DNA of 64,000 nucleotides from Archegozetes longisetosus (taxonomy: Eukaryota; Arthropoda; Arachnida; Sarcoptiformes; Trhypochthoniidae): assembly GCA_018873245.2 (NCBI GenBank), contig JAEMBT020000005.1, forward strand, positions 5,256,001-5,320,000, read 5' to 3'. Shown one piece after another: positions 36,132-50,210 of the stretch. A program made the position numbers and the translations under genes. Position 1 is the stretch's first letter. The number at the start of each line of letters is the position of its first letter. The notes under the pieces were generated by a model. That model was not told the origin of the DNA. It worked only from the letters and a program-made list of their open reading frames with translations, and made no database searches.

Positions 36132-39100
36132 TTCGATTCTCCCAATTTTCTCTATTTCCCAAAGGCAACGACAGTAATATAGGTCTTCATATCTGTATTT
36201 GACGTCTGAATATAAGTTGATCTATCATTTTGTCCCATAGGCCACAATGGATATGAGTTGGATAAATGTAATTTGTCAGAATGCAGAATGCCTCAACTTC
36301 ATAGTTATGCTCAATTCTCTCTACATATAATACTGAAAATTGGTGAATTGGTGGGGCAATCATTGGGCACTATAAGGCACGTATAACTGCTATAATGTGA
36401 TGCTGTTATGCAGTTATGCAGTTGTGCTGGTGTAGCAGACATTCTCTACTGCATCCTCTCTGTCCTCCCATGAGTACATTTGTTAGCTGTTGTATTAATA
36501 CAGTGAAGCCACATTTACGTTAAATATAATAGACTTAACTGTCATATCTAATGCCACACAATTTAATATGAATGTCTTTCTTCAGTTATAACAAATATAA
36601 CTCTTTTCCGTTTGTCATACTGTGTACAGATTTACATCCAGATTAAACTCTATCTCCATTCACAACTGTCTATATAATTGACTTTCCAAATGCTTAGATT
36701 CAGGTGATTGTTGAGCAAATCTTTCAAATATTCGGGTAATTGTATAATTGAATGCTTTGTTCATTTAGTAGCTGAATGCGAGCCGAGAAAAGAAATAGTA
36801 AATCATTTGACGAAAATAATATTCAATTGGATTAAAGGAAAGCTGAATAAGTGGAGATATACTAAGCCCGAAAATACTAAATAGACTAAAAGGAGGAATG
36901 TTTGCTTATAAAATTATGCCTTCTATGAGGGATGCCCTGTTTGGTATAGACTTTAACTGAAACGCTTTATTACTTGGTTTCTATAGACCAAATGCTTTAT
37001 TACTAGGTTTCGCTTCATTCGGCGCTGTTCTCTTCTATTGTTTACAGTGCTCAACATACTCAACATTTCATGCTATTCCTAAATCTAGCTCATCAATTCA
37101 CAGTATATATTCACCGAATTTGCATAGTTAGCTTGTTGTTCATTGTGTGTATAACTTAGTATATTATTCAATATTATATGGTTATAGTTATGTCTCTATA
37201 AGGGGCATAATGTAGAGACTGGTGAATATTGTATGCAAGTGTATAGTAAATGCTAATATGTTGTATGATATCTCCATTATGTTAGGCATCTCTGGCACAA
37301 AAGCCAGATATATTTTAATATAAGCTTATACATTGTTAGCTAGAACCTCGAGTGAAGACTCGTTTTGATGTCAAACATTTTTGTGTTGGGCATAGCCCCC
37401 ATCCCCCTTGTTATTGGATGCATATTCAGTTGAGTTCCGGTGCTCTCTCGGGAGTTTGTATTGAATTCTCTCTGATCATCAATAAGTCTGACTCTCTGGT
37501 GCACTTCTATTCTCTTTTTGTGCTCACTCGAAATGCTTCTCACCTCTTGATAATGCCATACTGGCGGTGCACAAATGTGTTGGTTGTGGTTAATGAGACA
37601 GACGTTTAAAGCCCATAAAAGCGGTATATCAATGCTTATGTATAACGTGTTATTGCATAAATAGTAGCCACAACACCATAAAGAGTAGCACTCGATTTAC
37701 TACGCTTTTCTTTATCCTTATAGTTCTCTATAGCTATCATCCATTATAGTGATCAAAAAGTTATAACTATTTCAATTTCTACTTTTCTCATTCAGGCCTC
37801 ATTTACACATTGACTTGTTATTAATGCTAAATAATTCTTCTCTGCCTAATTCTCAATTATGAACTAATGGGAAAAAAGATTTAATTAATTTCTGAAATTT
37901 ATCATTTCTCAAGTCTAGAGCTGAGGTAGTTTTTAGCGGAAAACCATTTTTAATAGAAAATGTTTGATAAGTTAAACAGAATGCAAATTGAATTTTTGAA
38001 CTCATGTTCAAAGGAGGCATAGTTGAGTAAATGTATTTGCAGGTGCTTTTTAGGTGCATTTCATTTAAAGTGTGTTTAAAGCATCAGATAATTCATTAAA
38101 CTGGTATGAATTCCTAATATTATTACAAGTTTTACACTTTACATAATTCTTATAGAAGCTGTAGTTGAGAATATATTCAATCATGTAGTGCGTGAGCACT
38201 TTATGTCAGGTATTGCATAAACTAGAGATGCAGCTAATTTTAAAACAATAGCAAACAGGCTAAAATTGATATCAATCATTTCTCAAACGACCTCCAAGTA
38301 AGAAGAATCAATATCAATCAATCATTATTAGTGACATAAGGATATAACCTTACGCTTGAATCAATCGTCAACAAACATGATTAGAAACCCACCACAGATC
38401 TTTACAAATATACACTCTCATTTCTTTACTTCAACTACTATTTTCACAATTATTTTCTTCTTACATTCTTTCCGTTTACATTTACTTTTCAAATATTTCA
38501 GCTCAATTTGTCACTGAAAATATGAACCTAAGAAAAGAGATGTTGAGAAGAGTTGTAGAGGAGAGCTGTAGAGAAGATGCTTTTGACTTATTCCTAATTT
38601 GAATACTCGAGTCACTGTTGGCTCAAATAAGTAGAGCTGTTACTTATGAAAATATATAATATATGAAATAAATGTGCACATCAATTGTATGGATGTATTT
38701 TCTGTTTTTTCAGTTCATGTTCATTCTCTGTATTTTAGTTTTTCGCTTTTAACTGGCATCAAACAAAAATCGATATTTTTCCGAGCCAGTGAAAAATCTT
38801 AGCCTTAGGCTAACTTGCTTTGGAGTTAGGTGCGAGTGACGAAAATTTTCAAGAGACATATATGAAGCCTGAATATCATGCATGCAAACATCTGAATGAA
38901 AGCTTTCCAAAAAATCTCTCTTCTTTCTAAACATCTGACGTTAGTGGCAAAACATTTTAAAATATTCTTATTTCAGAGTAATATTCTCCGGAATTGTATC
39001 CAATTATTATTATCACTATTACTGTTGTTATGATTTTTATTGTTTTTAAACTATGCGTATGAGATTCAGAGTCATTCGTGTTTAAAGCTATTTGTGTAAA

Positions 39101-39837
39101 ATCAGTAGTAACTAAGACTTATTGCTTTAAACTTCTAATCAAAAGTGATCATATTTTTAAGTTTTGACTAATTTTTATAATAGCAATAAAGTTGAAATTA
39201 TCCGATAATAAAAATTTGCTTAAAAAAGAGAGAAAATGCAGAAATGGTTGAAAGCTTTTGAATGGCTCGGTTGAGCGACGTATCTATATCTGTATTTAGG
39301 GACGTTGAAAGATTTTTTTTAATGAACTTAAATAACTTTTTTAAAAGATTTATATCTTCAGCATAAAGTACGTCCTGAACTAATAAAAAAAGATTTTGAT
39401 AATAGCCTGATTGCGTGCTGGCCAGCAATATATTGTAATAATAATTCCAATATAAAAGATTCTGAGCCGCATTTAGCTGTAGCTCCGCAGATGCATAACC
39501 AAAATATAAGGAACATTTGTTGGTTACCTAAGGAAGGTTAAAGTGAGACTACCTCAGAAGAATATTAATAAGGCAGTGCAGTTGGATGAGCAACCAGAAA
39601 AGTTGAACTCTACTTCAATAACATATACGAAATTGTCAGCTTAGCTGTTGAGGTACATTCGCACACATCATACTATAGCGATAAGTACGGACTCCTAAAT
39701 GATTGATTTTTCTAAATAATCGTCCAAACATGTAATTAGATTAAACAGCATCAATTTTATTCCTCTAACATGACTAAACTCCAGTTCAAGCCTAAACACT
39801 ATCTTTTCCATCCTTTCGTATTAGTGTATACTCTTTG
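36132..39837. other. Intergenic, no gene recognised
   Basis: AT-rich DNA. At 37340-37609 both strands are open for 67-85 codons, but neither translation resembles a known family. Confidence 0.4.
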
Positions 39838-39907
39838 CAGTGCTATGAAGTTCTATCTCTTATTCAATTAACATTACAGATAGAACTCTATAGTACTGAC
39901 TCGACGA
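39838..39907. repeat. Small inverted-repeat element, family copy D
   Basis: The left arm CAGTGCTATGAAGTTCTATC pairs with the inverted right arm (AGATAGAACTCTATAGTACTG), and the unit ends in GACTCGACGA as copy A ends in GACCCGACGA. The centre shares ATTCAATTAACATTACAGAT with copy C. Confidence 0.7.
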
Positions 39908-41616
39908 TATTTAGATGAGTCGATCATCAACATGACAACGTTCTCCAAGTACGTCAACCTTGTCTTTTCTCACGGTTTCCTAACTTTGCCTTTTTTATAA
40001 CGAAACGCCGTCACTCTGTAATAAAATTGTGGAGTTAGCTATAAAAGAAAAATTGCCGCTTTTTCAATGCATCACCACACTATCTATTGGCCAAAATCAT
40101 GTGCTCCAACTAATTCAAAACTCATTGCCAACACTATACTAACCTATAAGTTAGTTTACGATAGTTTCCATCAAATCCTCATCCAATAAGGCAATTAAAA
40201 GGCTTTAAATGATGAATAGTTGAAGAAACGCCATACTTCTCGGTGTTATAAACCATAAGTTTCAACTATTATTGTTTGCAAACTAAAGTACTTTTAGTTC
40301 ATTATTTATTATACCATTTATGCAACTATTATATGTATTTTCACTTTTTTGTTGCTTTCCTTCTCGGAGGAGTGTGTCTGAAAACAATTGAACCAAAGTT
40401 TGCGCCTTTAATACTTGTCTGCTATATGAGAAAATTTCTACTGAATGATGCATAGATTTTTATGATAAACTCGTGTTTTCACTTTGGCTATATTTGCTTT
40501 CCTTATGCCAATTGCTAATGAGAATCTTATGATATCTAACAAGTTGTAATCGCAATGCGTTTATGAGTAATTTCAACTTTAAAGGTAAATAAAGTAGTTT
40601 TAGTCTCCACTTTACTCTCTACTCTAGTTTTTTAATGCCTGAGAAACCATACCAAAGTATCACTTAATGTTATGGAGTGTTTCATGCTATCAATTCAGTC
40701 AATTGTGTTGCTATCCAACTCGTAAGAATTTGAGCGACGACTTTACTTTTTTGCTTTACTCAAGTTTTCTTTTCTTGATCCAGATATAACTGAGACAAGA
40801 GTTTTCTGTTGAAATGATTGATTTTCCTGAGGCTATAGTTTCGGACACATTGGTATAAACAAGAATTGATATTAGTATTTGCGCCAATATCGATATTATT
40901 CATAATTGAGTGGTTGTTTGAAATTTGTTCAGCATTCTATGACAAAAGTCATTAATGATGATATTTAAACTACAGGTTTTCACAAATGCAAAATTGCCTG
41001 AACAAAGTGCACCTCGTCCTAGGGCTACGCCAACTATTAATGCTTTCTTAACAGATTTTTCAGGCAATTTATAAATCAATTCTTTGAAAAATGTGAAAAT
41101 CGATTAATTGTACTGGATTTTTACAATTGAAGTATTTTTTATAAAGTTTGATCTAAATAAAAAAACGACAATTTGACGTTTTTTATTTCATACAAAGTAG
41201 TAAAACATGGCTCTAAGTTGTTTATAACTAGAACGCATTCCACTCTAAATTGACTTAATTAAGTTCATTTTTATTTAAATTAAATTCCGTGTCTATATTC
41301 TGACCAGTTTTGTTAATTAGCCATTTGTTAAGGAAATTTTTGGACACTTTTGAAGGAATAATGATTAATAAGAAAAATGCATAATCCTGTTAATCAATTA
41401 GTTCAATGAACAGAATCCAATTAAAATATCATAATTAGACAAAAATCAATTTTTTGTGATTTAATTTGACAACTTGCATTTATTAATTTTGTTTGCCTTT
41501 TCGCGTCAAAGGCTTATCCTAAAGAGTTATCCTAAATAGTTATCTTCTAAGAAGGAGTAGAATCGCTCGTCAAATGAAGAATGAGCTGATAATTGTGCAA
41601 ATTTTGACCAGCTTAT
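39908..41616. other. Intergenic, no gene recognised
   Basis: AT-rich DNA, nothing recognised. Confidence 0.4.
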
Positions 41617-41672
41617 TGTAATTACTGAATTGTAATTAGTGAATTGTAATTAGTGAATTATAATTAGTGAAT
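41617..41672. repeat. Four tandem copies of a 14-mer, TGTAATTAGTGAAT
   Basis: Four consecutive 14-base units, two of them identical and the others differing by one base. The unit contains TAATTA, a homeodomain-type core, but so does much AT-rich DNA. Confidence 0.9.
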
Positions 41673-42600
41673 TGCCATTAATAAAATATGCTCTTTGCCG
41701 AGTATTCAGTGTTGGCCTGTTGTGATTGGAGAATCAATTGAATGATCGCACAGATATAATAAATTGTCAAATGAAGCCTTTCCCTAATTGTATCTAACAT
41801 TGAACATACTTAATCATTATTTGCGTCATTACAATCATTTTTTACTAACCATTCTGACGTTTTTCAGTTAGCCTTTTATTGGCATATTTTCAGTTAAATT
41901 ATTTTAGGTTAAACTTGTTTTTTTGCTTATCTTTTAATTAATATTTTATCAGTGATCAAAACAATCAAAACTTTAGTTCATTATTCATAATTAGAATTGA
42001 TTATTATTCGGTAATAGCTAATGAACTTTTCAATTTTGATTAAACAATAATTGTATCCGTAAGTTGAAGCTATTTGAATGCATTGTAAGCTGGACTAGCT
42101 CTAACAATATGCCACAATAAACTTACATAACTACATCAAGCATCTCATTGATCGCACTCATTGTCATACAGACTCCATCCATTCAAATTTGAAAATCTCA
42201 GTCTTCCAACAATAATCTAAAATGAGAGACTGATCACTAGAATCGAAATATTGAGTTGAATTAATATCAGAAAAATGTTGGGAATTATGCGGGAGTGAGT
42301 ACTGACGCAGTGGAATCACGACTGTTATGACTGTCGTCTTTATCAGTGATGATGAGAAAAATATAGAGTATATATTACTAAGCAATGCATGAATACTATA
42401 TTAGATACGCTTCAATGATCTAATATAATTGTAACAATATATTCATTTTTTGCGCATAAATTATTAACTATTGTTATTCACAGAAATATATACTGATTAT
42501 CCAAACACGTCATGTTAAGAATTGAATAGTTTTCTCTCAGCGTAAGAGTTATCTTTGATGGATTATTGATGTATCTGTGCATGTATATGTATGTTTAATA

Positions 42601-42670
42601 TGCATATCAATGTACATCAATGTATATGAATGCATATGAATGCATATGAATTTATATGAATGCGTATGAC
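42601..42670. repeat. Seven tandem copies of a 10-mer, TGCATATGAA
   Basis: Seven in-register 10-base units drifting from TGCATATCAA to TGCGTATGAC; two copies are exact. Confidence 0.9.
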
Positions 42671-43880
42671 ACTATAATAATGACGTGCATTACATGGTTG
42701 GCTTGATGTTTGCATAGATTTTGTTACAGACTAGAATGACAATCGTTACCTGCTCCTACTTAATATTTAAACGCATAATTCACACATCATTTCAATTTAA
42801 TAAATCTATAACTAATTAGCATATTTTTACGCCCATATTGTCACTTATGGCTTATAAGTTACGCTACCGTAATTCGTTTCTACTTTTTTGATTACAGTTT
42901 ACAATTTTGCAAGTTATACTTTTCAATTGATTATTTCATTTAAGTTCAATTTTATTCAGTTTGCATAATATTACGAAACGTAAAAATGAAATCAATACTA
43001 AGTTAAGACTATTGAAAAGTTAGAGTCAATAGAAAGAGAGAAGCTTGTAGAAAATAAAGCCTCAATTTAGAAATGTTTAGATTGATGAATATTCTTGATT
43101 TATCTTTCATTATAAAATGACTGAATTGATTTGTTGACTTAAATTATTTGGTCAGGAGTTGATATTGTTTAAAATGTGTTTCTCATAGATATATGCTCTA
43201 AAGTTTTCATATTGATTACTGTTGTTTTATAAGCAAAATATTTATTATAAGATGTGTTGGCATCTGCGAGGATATTTTCCAGAAACGAAAAACAAGTTTT
43301 ATTTTATTTTTTATCGACTTAAGTAAACAAAACTTACTGATACAGCGTATTTACATTATAAATCACTTCAGTCATACATTTTAGAAAACAGTCCATTTAT
43401 TTATTAATGTTTTTGAAACAATTTCATCCAAAACACAACTTTGTTTGTTATTTATTCAATAATAGTTAATTTAAAAGTTGCAAACAACAATATTTTGAAT
43501 GCTCAACAGCAAATTAATCTAAACTTACGCTATTGTTAATATGATGCAATTTCAAATATATTCAATTCATTTAAACATTTGGTTCGTCTTTTCAAATTCA
43601 AGTATAATCTAAATTCTAAGCATAGTTCCGAAATCAGTTTGACTACAAAATAAAATCATTGTATAGACGCAAATCTCTGAAAAAAATGAATAGAACTTCT
43701 TTATGTACTCGTATAACAAATTTAGAGATTCAATATTTCTAATGTTTATTACATAACAATTTCTTAAATCTAAATATCTCGTGAAGATCAAGCATTTCTT
43801 GTTTGTAATTCTTCAAAAGCAAATAGCATGCGCGCCAACTAATAAAAAAGTCTTATGAGTCTTTTTTACAGGATTGGATC

Positions 43881-43883
<3 letters not shown>
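42671..43883. other. Intergenic, no gene recognised
   Basis: AT-rich DNA, nothing recognised. Confidence 0.4.

Positions 43884-43926
<43 letters not shown>
43884..43926. repeat. (CT)n microsatellite
   Basis: About 21 uninterrupted CT units. Confidence 0.97.
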
Positions 43927-43928
<2 letters not shown>

Positions 43929-45408
43929 GAAGAATGCGTATTCGTTGGTTTTATTATAGTTAAGATCAATAGGTCATAAAAAGTTCCTACTGTAGTAATT
44001 TTAACAATTGTATTTGACATAATATGTATATACTTTAGCAACTGTGATAAGTTGGTCATTGCAAATTTGCGTGACACTAACCATGCACTCGCGTGATTTT
44101 CAAAGCTTACTTTATGCCCTATAGAGTCTATAACATGCTTCTCATATCTTATTGAACATGAAATTTATGTTTTTCATATCAATGACAAATAAATTAACTG
44201 AAATTATTCAACAATACTACAATCAAAATTGTATTGAACCAATTGTACTATTGTTTCTAGATACACTTGAATCAATTTGTTTAGTAATAGTTGGTATTCG
44301 TTTTAAAAATTTTAAATTTGTTTAACATTTCATTCATAATAACTTAATCTGCCTCAATATAAAACAGACTTATTTTCAATAAATAAAACAATTACTTTTC
44401 AAGTTATATCAATGTGTTGGAGTGCCAAAGGGGCAAACGATTTGTTTTCAACAATATAATTAGCGATTTTTTCCAGACTAACTCACAGTTCGAAAGTAAT
44501 TCAAATGAGTGAGAGTTAACAAAGATGTTGTCCGGGATATAATATGCGCCCGATTCCTATTCCTACAGGAATTGAGCGTTTCTAATAGAGAAGTGGTTAA
44601 TCTTGTAGAGAATCTCTCATTTTGGCGATAATACTAGTATAGAAAAGCGGCCACTTTTTTACTGATTGCATAATGCAGTGCCGTTTATGCCATGTACTGA
44701 ATCAGAGTGAGAGCTATTCGGTTAGCGATTCATTCTTTGCATCTATGCCGTAAACTAATCCACTTGTGTTTTGTTGTGGAGGTATAACAGTGAGTAGAGC
44801 ACAATTAGTTTTGTAATGCTATCAACACATCTGCTGTTTGACTCATAGCTAACATTTACCGAATATATGCCAATACTGGTGCTGATGATTTTCTATATAA
44901 TATACACTTGATTGTCGATTCTATCCATTTTCCACAAGCATTAGCGAGTTTTTTCGCTCAGATAAAAAGCTTGTTCTGCTCGAGTTCATGAAAATATGCT
45001 TCCATGAAATCGCTTTTACCCGGAAATTCACTGCTCAAACTGAGAACCACTGCCATCAGTCGCGAGTCAATGCAAAAATAGATATGATATTTTGTTACTC
45101 TCAATGCCAAAAGAATAGTTCGGTGAATGATTTCTTCTCATCTATAACATGTCGATTAGGGTTTTTTGTGGATTATAAGCAATAATATTGGAGAGTAGCA
45201 GAGAGTGCAAAGAGTGGGCCATTTTGCAGTGTGCACAAAAAATGTTTTTCTGATTTTTCCCCACACATAGACGAAGTCCCCCTCAGAGGGTGACTCTGAT
45301 AAGAAAACGGAAACTAAGGTATATCATGAGACTTGATATTTTCGAGTAAACTTATACGCATCCTAGTAGCTCTACTCTCTTATACTCTATACCCAAATAC
45401 TCTATACC

Positions 45409-45487
45409 CAACCTAACAGAGTATACGCTTATATTCAATCCAACGGAATATACGCTTATACTCAGCCTAACAGACTATACACTCTCC
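45409..45487. repeat. 27-bp tandem repeat, about three copies
   Basis: Units at 45409, 45436 and 45463 share the pattern C-A-A-C-C-T-A-A-C-A-G-A then TATACGCTTATA. The third is truncated. ACTCTATACCCAA is also doubled just upstream. Confidence 0.85.
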
Positions 45488-45674
45488 AAAAGTATTACAT
45501 GATTTAGATTCTCTATCGTGAGTTAGTATCGTCGTTGAGTGCTTATTCCTCTGCATGACTTGTTCATAAAGTATGTTTTATTGAAATTTGTTGTTTTCTC
45601 ATGCGAAAGTTATTTTTATAATTTTCTTCATGCGTTATTGCTTTCAAAGCTCGGTCCTCAACCAAATTAAATGC

Positions 45675-45676
<2 letters not shown>

Positions 45677-45722
<46 letters not shown>
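45677..45722. repeat. (GA)n microsatellite
   Basis: About 23 uninterrupted GA units. Confidence 0.97.
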
Positions 45723-45726
<4 letters not shown>

Positions 45727-47736
45727 TTATGTGACCCTAGAGTGAGCACAAGTTGTATTCATTGAATCATTTGAAAAGATGTGCAGTTTTCAAACAAGAT
45801 CCTCAATTAGAAAGTGGGCTAAGCCTTAGCTTATTTGAAGCATAGGTAATGCTGGTATATTGCAGTGTTTACATTTGTAGCACAAAAAATGATGTTCGCA
45901 TATTTCAAACTTACTGTCAACTTGTGTATCAGCTCCACAAAGATTCCAAAAACTGACACTATCATTCCAAAGTGTCCGCTTTTTGGATTTTATATATATT
46001 TATACATAAACTTAGCAGAAAAGCAGCTCTAGCTCTGAGGCCTGATAAGAAGGTTGTTTGCCTGCGGGATGTCAGGCATAGCTTTGACTACTTTTCAAGC
46101 TTTTCTAAAGTATAACAGGATAGAGACTTTGATTATGCGATCTGTTGATGTAATGCTGTTGAATCGCAGGTTGACTTCACCTTTAAAATTACTCACTTCT
46201 CTATGTGTTGTCATTATTCTCTTATTGACATCGGCTTCTCCCCATCAATATCAATATCGTAGCACCATTTGCTCAAGACTCAATATTTGTTTGTTTGTGC
46301 TTCTCTTATGCATATTTATTAGAACTATGTTTTCAGAGCAAATTTGACCCAAAGTTGTTTAGGTTCCTTTTGTTATATAGTTGTTACAAAAGTTTACCGC
46401 CAAGTCTTAACAATCGCATTGAGTGCAGATACTATTTCACCGATAAATAATTTGTTTTTGAATTTGCAAAAATGAAAATATAAAAAATACAAAAAATGAT
46501 CTGCATATATTATCGATACGTACATATAAACTTAAGATGTGGTAGTGGTGAGTCGAATTTATTATTATTGGATGATCGCATGCAGTCACTGCCGTAAATC
46601 GATTGATAAGAAACTTAGAGTGGATTTATTTCTAAACTTTTTCAGTGAAAAACAGTTGAAAGTAAAGTTAAGTGTGGATTAGATACTGGCAGTTCTAGCT
46701 GTAAATAGTGGTGCTGAAGAAGATAATGGTGCCGAAGAGCTGACTATAGGTTTGAGAGGAACCCATTTAAGTTTATTGCAGTGAAATGGAGGTAATAAAA
46801 TAGATATATATAAATTGAATAGTATCAGAGTTGATAAAATTGAAAATGTCATTAATAGGGTTAACCATTTAGAGATCCATTAACTTAATTCATAAGTAAT
46901 ACTATGAAAATAGTTGTGTTTAGTACTATTAGCTGTTAATAATCTAAATAGTATTTTTGTATTTTGTAAATATGTTTCCTAAACACATGATTGTATGTGC
47001 TTAGAGTGTTTTCAGGTACATTTTTCAGGTAGATTTCTTTTAGTAAAACTAAGTTAATAGCAGTATCATTAGCAGAGGCTCCTCCTTAGCAGGGAATGAG
47101 TGGATGGGACAGACCCTCACAGGCCCCATAGGGTGTCATCACATCACTCATCCCATGCCAGCACTTCTTCCTTGCACTGACTGTCTTGCTTTGCTCAACA
47201 TTTTCTAAAACTGATTCTCGTTCCCAATCAGTTCTCTGTGTTTTGCTCTTTTTATGCCTCCAATCTCTTAGTATAATTCATTGTTTCTTATGCCAGAATC
47301 TTTGACTTGTTTCACTATTTGTTGCTTTCGTTTATAAGCGTTTATGTTTGATTTTTGATTTGCAAGTGTTCTCTACTTATTTCACGTTATTTGCAATATT
47401 ATTGAGTGTCACGCATTACAAGTGATCAACAGAATAGCACTAAATTAGAAACGATTGCGAACCTCTAAGTTTATTATTGAATAAGAGGAGGCAAACCATT
47501 TGATGATTTAGCAATTGTGGCATTAGACAAAAGTTCGACAGTGTGTCATATGTGCAAAAAGCACTTTATAAATGGTTCAGTGAATTGAGTTCATTTTAGA
47601 CGTTTTCAAGTAATGAAGATTCGATTAACAAAAGCTATTGTTGCAACAAAAAGGTGTGCATAAGTTTTGATAAATAGAAAGAGAATATTTATGAGTTACT
47701 GAACACTTATTAAAAGTAAGAAAGAGAAGGCACGAA
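45723..47736. other. No gene recognised; 5' flank of the candidate AP-2 exon
   Basis: Mostly AT-rich. A 97-codon frame at 46054-46347 contains a hydrophobic stretch but resembles no family I know. A GC-richer patch lies at 47070-47170. If the candidate exon at 47737 is real, its promoter should be in this interval; none could be placed. Confidence 0.35.
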
Positions 47737-47778
47737 ATGTTGCGGACAGATTCTCCAGCAGGAACGCCAACAACATTG
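47737..47778 (+). CDS. TFAP2: Candidate distal first coding exon of TFAP2
   Basis: ATG at 47737 opens 14 codons (MLRTDSPAGTPTTL) ending exactly at a GTAGGT donor, phase 0. The acceptor AAAG at 61971-61974, ahead of the first clear AP-2 exon, opens the same phase (LSGMMAQQLSP). AP-2 genes elsewhere have several alternative first exons encoding short N termini that splice into a shared second exon, and codon use here is less AT-rich than the surroundings. No stops or homology force the link, and an in-frame TAG lies just before the downstream acceptor, so the gene could instead start at 61984. Inferred from phase and appearance only. Confidence 0.4.
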
Positions 47779-50154
47779 GTAGGTGTATTATCACTATATA
47801 TCACTCATGCCGAAAAACTATCAAATGGTGGTCTAGCATGTATAGTTGATTCAAAAAGTCTGGCAAAATTTTAAGATATATACTATCATGTAGTAGTGAA
47901 TAGTGTTAGATAGCATAGTATTGGGTTGCATAGTATTAGATTGCATGAAAAATCATCGCATAATATACGAAAATGCTTTACAGGTAATATATCTCTTAGA
48001 AAAAGTTGTCTAAATTTGTTGAATCAACTGTAGCTGCGCCTAACCTTCCCTAATTTGATCTGAAGACAAAGCTGATCACTAAATCATGTAAAGCATTGAA
48101 TTGGACATTTTTCTATTAAAGCGTGGCCGCGTAGTTTTATATCTTCATCTAAATACTGAGTTCTTTGGCCCCATTAAATTTTGTTTGTCCTGTCACGTCA
48201 CGTATGCCTTTACGTCTATGAGATTTTTGTTTCGCTTTTCCCGTGAAAACATCCTCTTTTTCTGGTCATTTTTCCAAAAACGCAATTTCAAACTTAGGGC
48301 ATTGAACTGGTTTCCATTACCTATAACTTAGTATTTGTTTTGCATGATTTCAATCAGAAACCGACTTAACTGTTTCGAGAAATGAAATCATTTTTGTTAC
48401 TTACGCGCTGTTAATGTTAGAATGGAAAGCGATTTTTGCGCACTATCAAGTAGTTATATGACATTTCGTTGTCAATGTATTCCATAAAGTTTATTTTCAA
48501 CTTAGTTGCAACGTTTTTTTTCGCATGCACTCTTCATTTAATCACTTTGACTCATTAATGGTATGACAAAAATATTGTTTTTTGTGTTGACTCAAGCCTA
48601 CGACACAATGTAAAAAGAAATGCCAACCCATTTCTAACTGATTCCCTTTCTATCGCATCAAACTGTTGTCATAGTAAACCCAATCTGATAGGAATTATGG
48701 TCACCAGAGCCTTCCCTGTAAACGAATACTTATTGGTCGAGTATTAGTTACGGTTCAATGAATTACTACATAACTTAATAATCATATGCATCGTAATAAC
48801 CGTCACAAATGTATGCATTGAATGCCCTTTTTCCATAGCTAGTAAATGCCTATTTTACACCACTTTCTGTGAAATGAAACGAAACTCGGCAAAAACTAAC
48901 ATAAGAAATACACAACTAAGGTAAAGTATAAGCAAAAAAAGCCGCGTCAAATGTCACGCTTCGGGTAATCAAAAGAAAAAGCAAATTTAGTCACGCAGTT
49001 ATCCACCTTTTTAGAAGCATCCCTTTCAAATTACACTCTCTTTGTCACTGTTTATGAGGAATATTCTCAACAATTAATTGTTAAATTCAAGCATCTAATT
49101 TTAACAAGTTAAACAACCTATCGCACTTCCATTCGTAATAGATTTTCACTTGTTCTCCAAAACTAAATCGTCTGTTCATTTTTAGCCTAATTTAATCTGA
49201 AAACTATCATATTTGAAAGCTATCTTTTAATTGATTAATCTGAGTTTTTAAACCAGGAAAACGTATGGAAACGCTTAATTTTCAATTATACCTTTATTAA
49301 TTACAACCGTTGAAAATAGAAATCTTGCCTAATATTCTAGTCGAACGATCTATCAAACGAAGAACTAAAAGCTTAAAATCTATTAATCAAAATATGATAC
49401 GAACTTTACGCTCGAATTTATGAAAAGTTTCAGTTTTGATAATTTAGTTAATTTATTACTGGTATTTCGATTGGACTGTTTGGATGAAAAAGCAGTGATA
49501 ACCTCTGTAAGGCTTGAGATCAATTTTGCCAGTTCAATTTGAGCTCCAAGTCTTCAGTAATTCAAAGTGAAATTATTCGTATATTAATTTGCATTAAAGT
49601 GCAATAAATGAAAGCTCACCCAAAAAGGCTTTCCATCGACTCAATACCTGTTTTCATATAAATCGGTGTTGAAAATGGTATTTAAGATTCTTTTCTTAGT
49701 TTCACGATTAGTTAAAATCTTATAGATTCCCTTAGTAATAATTGGTTTGATGAATGCTAATATTGAGAGTAATGAATGCCTGCCAGGATTAGTGAATTAT
49801 TAGAATAGCAAATGTTGATTAGTTTTGCAGTCAGATTGTAAATTAGCAAAATAAATTATATTCTCATGTCTGAAATTGATAGAAATAGTTAAACTTTTAC
49901 AGTGACTGTAACTTGTTTAAAATTACATAACTATTCATTAGTATTGTATAATCTGATAAATCTAGGACTTTACAAGATTAAGTTTTTTACACCAACTTTT
50001 TACACGATGTCTTCATTCTTTTTTCAACAGAATTTAAATCTAGATAGTTTAGATTGATTACAATCATTAAGATTGTATTAAGGCTTTGCAGCTATAAGTT
50101 AAAGACTTTTCTCCTAAATTTGAATTTCTTTTCAGTCGGCTTTCAGACGTACAG

Positions 50155-50210
50155 TTTCAGGCACACAATTTCAGGCACACAATTTTAGGCACACAATTTC
50201 AGGCACACAG
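50155..50210. repeat. Four tandem copies of a 14-mer, TTTCAGGCACACAA
   Basis: Four consecutive 14-base units with one or two substitutions. Each contains TTTCAGG, a splice-acceptor-like string, but no exon follows. Confidence 0.92.

Noticed and set aside
35981..36202. Two overlapping Ser/Leu/Phe-rich frames
   Set aside because: They are translations of the TTTCTC minisatellite, not genes.
44809..44832. TGTAATGCTAT, an inverted match to the centre of the small hairpin family
   Set aside because: No matching arms on either side; probably chance.
46054..46347. 97-codon frame with a hydrophobic stretch
   Set aside because: No recognisable family and no real ATG context or splice support; length is within chance for AT-rich DNA. 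Left unannotated.
48101..48331. 76-codon aromatic-rich frame
   Set aside because: Low-complexity Phe/Leu composition typical of chance frames in T-rich DNA; no motif.
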